Assembly (NCBI GenBank): GCA_002715425.1
Contig: PAYW01000025.1
Location: 1-6,964, forward strand
Source of the DNA: Actinomycetota bacterium
GTDB taxonomy: Bacteria > Actinomycetota > Acidimicrobiia > Acidimicrobiales > UBA8592
Direction: 5' to 3'
DNA: 6,964 nt
The position numbers were made by a program, and so were the translations under genes. Below the pieces are notes generated by a model. The model was not told the DNA's origin. It did no database searches and saw only the letters and a program-made list of their open reading frames with translations. Numbering within the stretch: the first letter of the stretch is position 1; each line of letters begins with the position of its first letter. Of this stretch, positions 6,234 through 6,964 are shown in pieces.

Positions 6234-6964
6234 GTGACCGTTACCCCTGAGCGATGGGGAGTGATCGACGAAGAGTCGATCCAAGAAGCCCGAGAACTTC
6301 TTGGTGTCCCGCTGCGTCGCGACAGGATGCAATGGAATGACTATGCCACGCAAGACGCTATAAGACAGTTCGCGGATGGCGTTGGCGACAAAAATCCGCT
6401 TTGGAGGGATTCGGACTATGCGTCGAAGACCCGATGGGCAAGTCTCCTTGCCCCGCCTAGTTTCCTTTATTCCGTTGACGCAACAATCGTCGCCCCGAAA
6501 TTACCTGGCGTTCAATGGATCTACGCTGGAACAAGGTGGCGTTGGTATGACGTGATTCGGGTCGACGACAAATTTGATGTATCGGTCGTATTCACGAAAA
6601 TGGAGGAGAAAACCGGAAAAAGGTTTGGATTGTGGGTCCTACAAACCGGTGAGATCACATACCGCAGAGACGATGGATCCCTTTTGTGCCTTGCTGAAGG
6701 CAGGGTAGCCCGAACTCCCAGACGAGAAAATAAAAAACCCAAAACGAAGAAGGAGAAAACGCAACGGCCAGCGCCCGAAGCGAGCTACAGCCCTGAACTA
6801 ACAACAGAATCCCGCCGCGGAAACCTAGACAGAATATGGGAAGAAACCGAAATTGATGACGTAGTCGGGCCCGTGGGCCAGCCATTAACGCTTAACCGGA
6901 TCTTTCAATGGTATACCGGAGCGCAAGGTGCGCTTCACTACGGCGGAGCCCATGGAGATGCAGT
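6234..6964 (+). CDS. FAS1-like / MaoC-family dehydratase (3' end beyond window)
   Basis: The 243 visible codons remain open to the last base. Residues about 15-160 form a FAS1-like (MaoC N-terminal type, PF13452) hot-dog domain: MQWNDYATQDAIRQFADGVG at 32-51, DKNPLWRD at 52-59, a TRWASLLAPPSFLYS stretch at 66-80, and a RWRWYDVIRVDDKF strand at 101-114. A strongly basic linker at about 162-178 (ENKKPKTKKEKTQRP) follows, and from about 210 a second hot-dog domain starts (VGPVGQPLTLNRIFQWYTGA), where the catalytic Asp/His pair would be expected beyond the edge. The role is probably enoyl-CoA hydration or dehydration in the same pathway as the two upstream genes. GTG 6234, four bases after the LLM stop codon, is the chosen start; no clear ribosome-binding site is seen, so translational coupling is likely. 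An in-frame GTG at 6261 is a weaker alternative. It is a distant architectural relative of the first half of the hydratase at 1613-3103, not a recent duplicate. Confidence 0.87.
   Translation, partial: MTVTPERWGVIDEESIQEARELLGVPLRRDRMQWNDYATQDAIRQFADGVGDKNPLWRDSDYASKTRWASLLAPPSFLYSVDATIVAPKLPGVQWIYAGTRWRWYDVIRVDDKFDVSVVFTKMEEKTGKRFGLWVLQTGEITYRRDDGSLLCLAEGRVARTPRRENKKPKTKKEKTQRPAPEASYSPELTTESRRGNLDRIWEETEIDDVVGPVGQPLTLNRIFQWYTGAQGALHYGGAHGDA

Overview
The window looks like a chromosomal piece of an actinobacterium, possibly a free-living Acidimicrobiia-type lineage. This is inferred from gene content: FAS1-like/MaoC dehydratases, a MaoC-DUF35 steroid-hydratase-like protein, a family III CoA-transferase, a luciferase-like flavin oxidoreductase and a PF13350-type tyrosine phosphatase. 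GC content looks intermediate by eye and GTG starts are used freely. Chloroflexi of the SAR202 type, which also accumulate LLM flavoenzymes and CoA-transferases, cannot be excluded. No RNA gene, mobile element, CRISPR array or replication origin was seen.

Layout. Positions 1-1545 (minus) hold the N-terminal 515 codons of a GH3 beta-glucosidase-like enzyme with an inserted PA14 domain; it leaves the window at base 1. Positions 1613-3103 (minus) encode a 496-residue protein made of a MaoC/FAS1-like hot-dog half, a DUF35 OB-fold module and a second, catalytic MaoC hot-dog domain. A 138-bp divergent intergenic region (3104-3241) separates it from a plus-strand tyrosine phosphatase (3242-4042). 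After a 139-bp gap with a clear 18-bp palindrome (4141-4158), a plus-strand operon follows: a compact CaiB/BaiF CoA-transferase (4182-5120), an LLM-class flavin oxidoreductase (5171-6229), and a FAS1-like/MaoC dehydratase (6234-6964) that runs off the right edge.

How the genes may work together. The two dehydratases, CoA-transferase and flavin monooxygenase-like protein suggest degradation of a CoA-activated, probably alicyclic or steroid/terpenoid-like acid: the transferase loads CoA, the LLM enzyme may oxidise the skeleton, and the MaoC enzymes hydrate enoyl-CoA intermediates. The MaoC-DUF35-MaoC protein resembles the mycobacterial ChsH2 and ChsH1 subunits joined in one chain, so a partner aldolase of the Ltp2 type would be expected elsewhere. 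The palindrome ahead of the CoA-transferase is probably the operator of a TetR-type regulator. The substrate cannot be read from the sequence. The phosphatase and the glucosidase have no evident mechanistic link to this pathway.

Main points for a second look: the one-chain ChsH2-ChsH1-like architecture, loss of all four zinc-ligand cysteines in its DUF35 module, the shortened CoA-transferase that appears to lack about 50 internal residues near the CoA site, and the palindromic operator.
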